This document shows, one piece after another, positions 5,619-6,125 of a stretch of DNA of 6,125 nucleotides. Where the stretch lies: positions 1 to 6,125 of the forward strand of contig FR881259.1 in the NCBI GenBank assembly GCA_000434735.1, in the 5' to 3' direction. Each line of letters opens with the position of its first letter. The stretch's first letter is position 1. The notes below the pieces were generated by a model. That model searched no databases and had not been told where the DNA came from. It was given only the letters and a program-made list of their open reading frames with translations. The translations under genes were made by a program, and so were the position numbers. The DNA comes from Bacteroides sp. CAG:530 (GTDB lineage: Bacteria > Bacteroidota > Bacteroidia > Bacteroidales > Bacteroidaceae).

Positions 5619-6125
5619 CTACTTATGTGATAATCTTGCAATGGTTTTTCGAGCTTCTTCTCTAACGGCTTCGCTGTAGTGTGTGTCGGTTGATATTGGG
5701 CTTATGGCTTCTATCATACGAGGTGCCATATAAGAATATGTGTGCCAACCTAACATCTCAAGCAGGGCAATCTGTGTATCGGTATTGGCAGAGGGTAGAT
5801 AGTTTAACAGTGTTGGAATCAGAGAGTGTACCATATAGTTGCGTGTTTGGCGTATTAAGCGCAATCGTTGCTTTGCTGTGATAGTAGCATCTGTAATCTG
5901 CTTCATGTCGGCTGTCCACATGTCGGCCTTGCGTTCTATGGTGCGCTTTATTATGCTGCGCACACTGTCCTTATGCATGTAACATACCTTCGGGTCGTCA
6001 AACTGCCGTGCGAATTCCTCTAGCAGTTTTTCTTTTGGGAAGACACTGAGATCTACCATGGCGTTAAAGTTGCAGCGATCTGATGTGTTGTTGGTGATGC
6101 ATATCTTTATGAGAGCAGGAATGAG
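5619..6125 (-). CDS. HEAT-repeat-like protein, C-terminal 168 residues (cut by window edge)
   Basis: The frame stays open to the right edge: 22 codons precede the internal ATG at 6059 without a stop (LIPALIKICITNNTS...), so the true start is outside the window. Paired amphipathic helices with HEAT-like spacing are visible: LIPALIKI at the edge, then SLIPTLLNYLPSANTDTQIALLEMLGWHTYS, then EAVREEARKTIARL just before the stop. Such alpha-solenoids usually serve as binding scaffolds. No catalytic motif is visible in this part, and cellular location cannot be judged without the N-terminus. It is the first visible gene of the operon with the C1 protease and the HmuY-like lipoprotein; the operon promoter must lie to the right. 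Larger proteins with a C-terminal HEAT region are possible. Confidence 0.8.
   Translation of the reverse strand, partial: LIPALIKICITNNTSDRCNFNAMVDLSVFPKEKLLEEFARQFDDPKVCYMHKDSVRSIIKRTIERKADMWTADMKQITDATITAKQRLRLIRQTRNYMVHSLIPTLLNYLPSANTDTQIALLEMLGWHTYSYMAPRMIEAISPISTDTHYSEAVREEARKTIARLSHK

Overview
The window looks like chromosomal DNA from a Bacteroidales bacterium, most likely Prevotella-like. The evidence is an AsnA that reads like those of Bacteroides and Prevotella, promoter elements of the Bacteroidetes type (TAnnTTTG with an upstream TTG/TTTG), few Shine-Dalgarno sequences, a tRNA gene without encoded CCA, and an acidic lipoprotein export signal after a lipobox cysteine. All convincing protein genes lie on the minus strand; only the tRNA is on the plus strand.

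From the left: 107-469 encodes an unrecognised 120-residue protein. It sits 9 bases downstream of an AAA-ATPase/DUF4143 gene (479-1767) that is broken by a one-base frameshift near 1208-1210, which leaves a 189-residue ATPase half and a 242-residue nuclease-fold half. Upstream of this pair are a clear Bacteroidetes promoter (1805-1834) and a run of A-tract repeats at 21-23 base spacing (about 1847-1946), which looks like a multi-site operator or curved DNA. Next come the asnA terminator (2092-2122), asnA (2132-3172, ammonia-dependent asparagine synthetase) and the asnA promoter. On the other strand follow tRNA-Arg(CCG) at 3395-3466 and its terminator.

The right third is a minus-strand operon read from the right edge inwards: a HEAT-repeat protein cut by the window edge, a secreted papain-like (C1) cysteine protease with an intact Cys-His-Asn triad, and a short surface-type lipoprotein that matches only the N-terminal half of the haem-binding protein HmuY. 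The C-terminal 66 residues of the protease resemble the missing C-terminal half of HmuY. The HmuY fold therefore appears divided between two adjacent genes, with the C half encoded first. The short lipoprotein gene stops just before a three-copy, 22-base palindromic tandem repeat (3560-3625). A protease next to a HmuY-type protein recalls protease-assisted haem capture in Porphyromonas and Prevotella, but haem binding here is inference. The split HmuY, the two 22-base periodic arrays and the frameshifted ATPase are the points most worth a second look.
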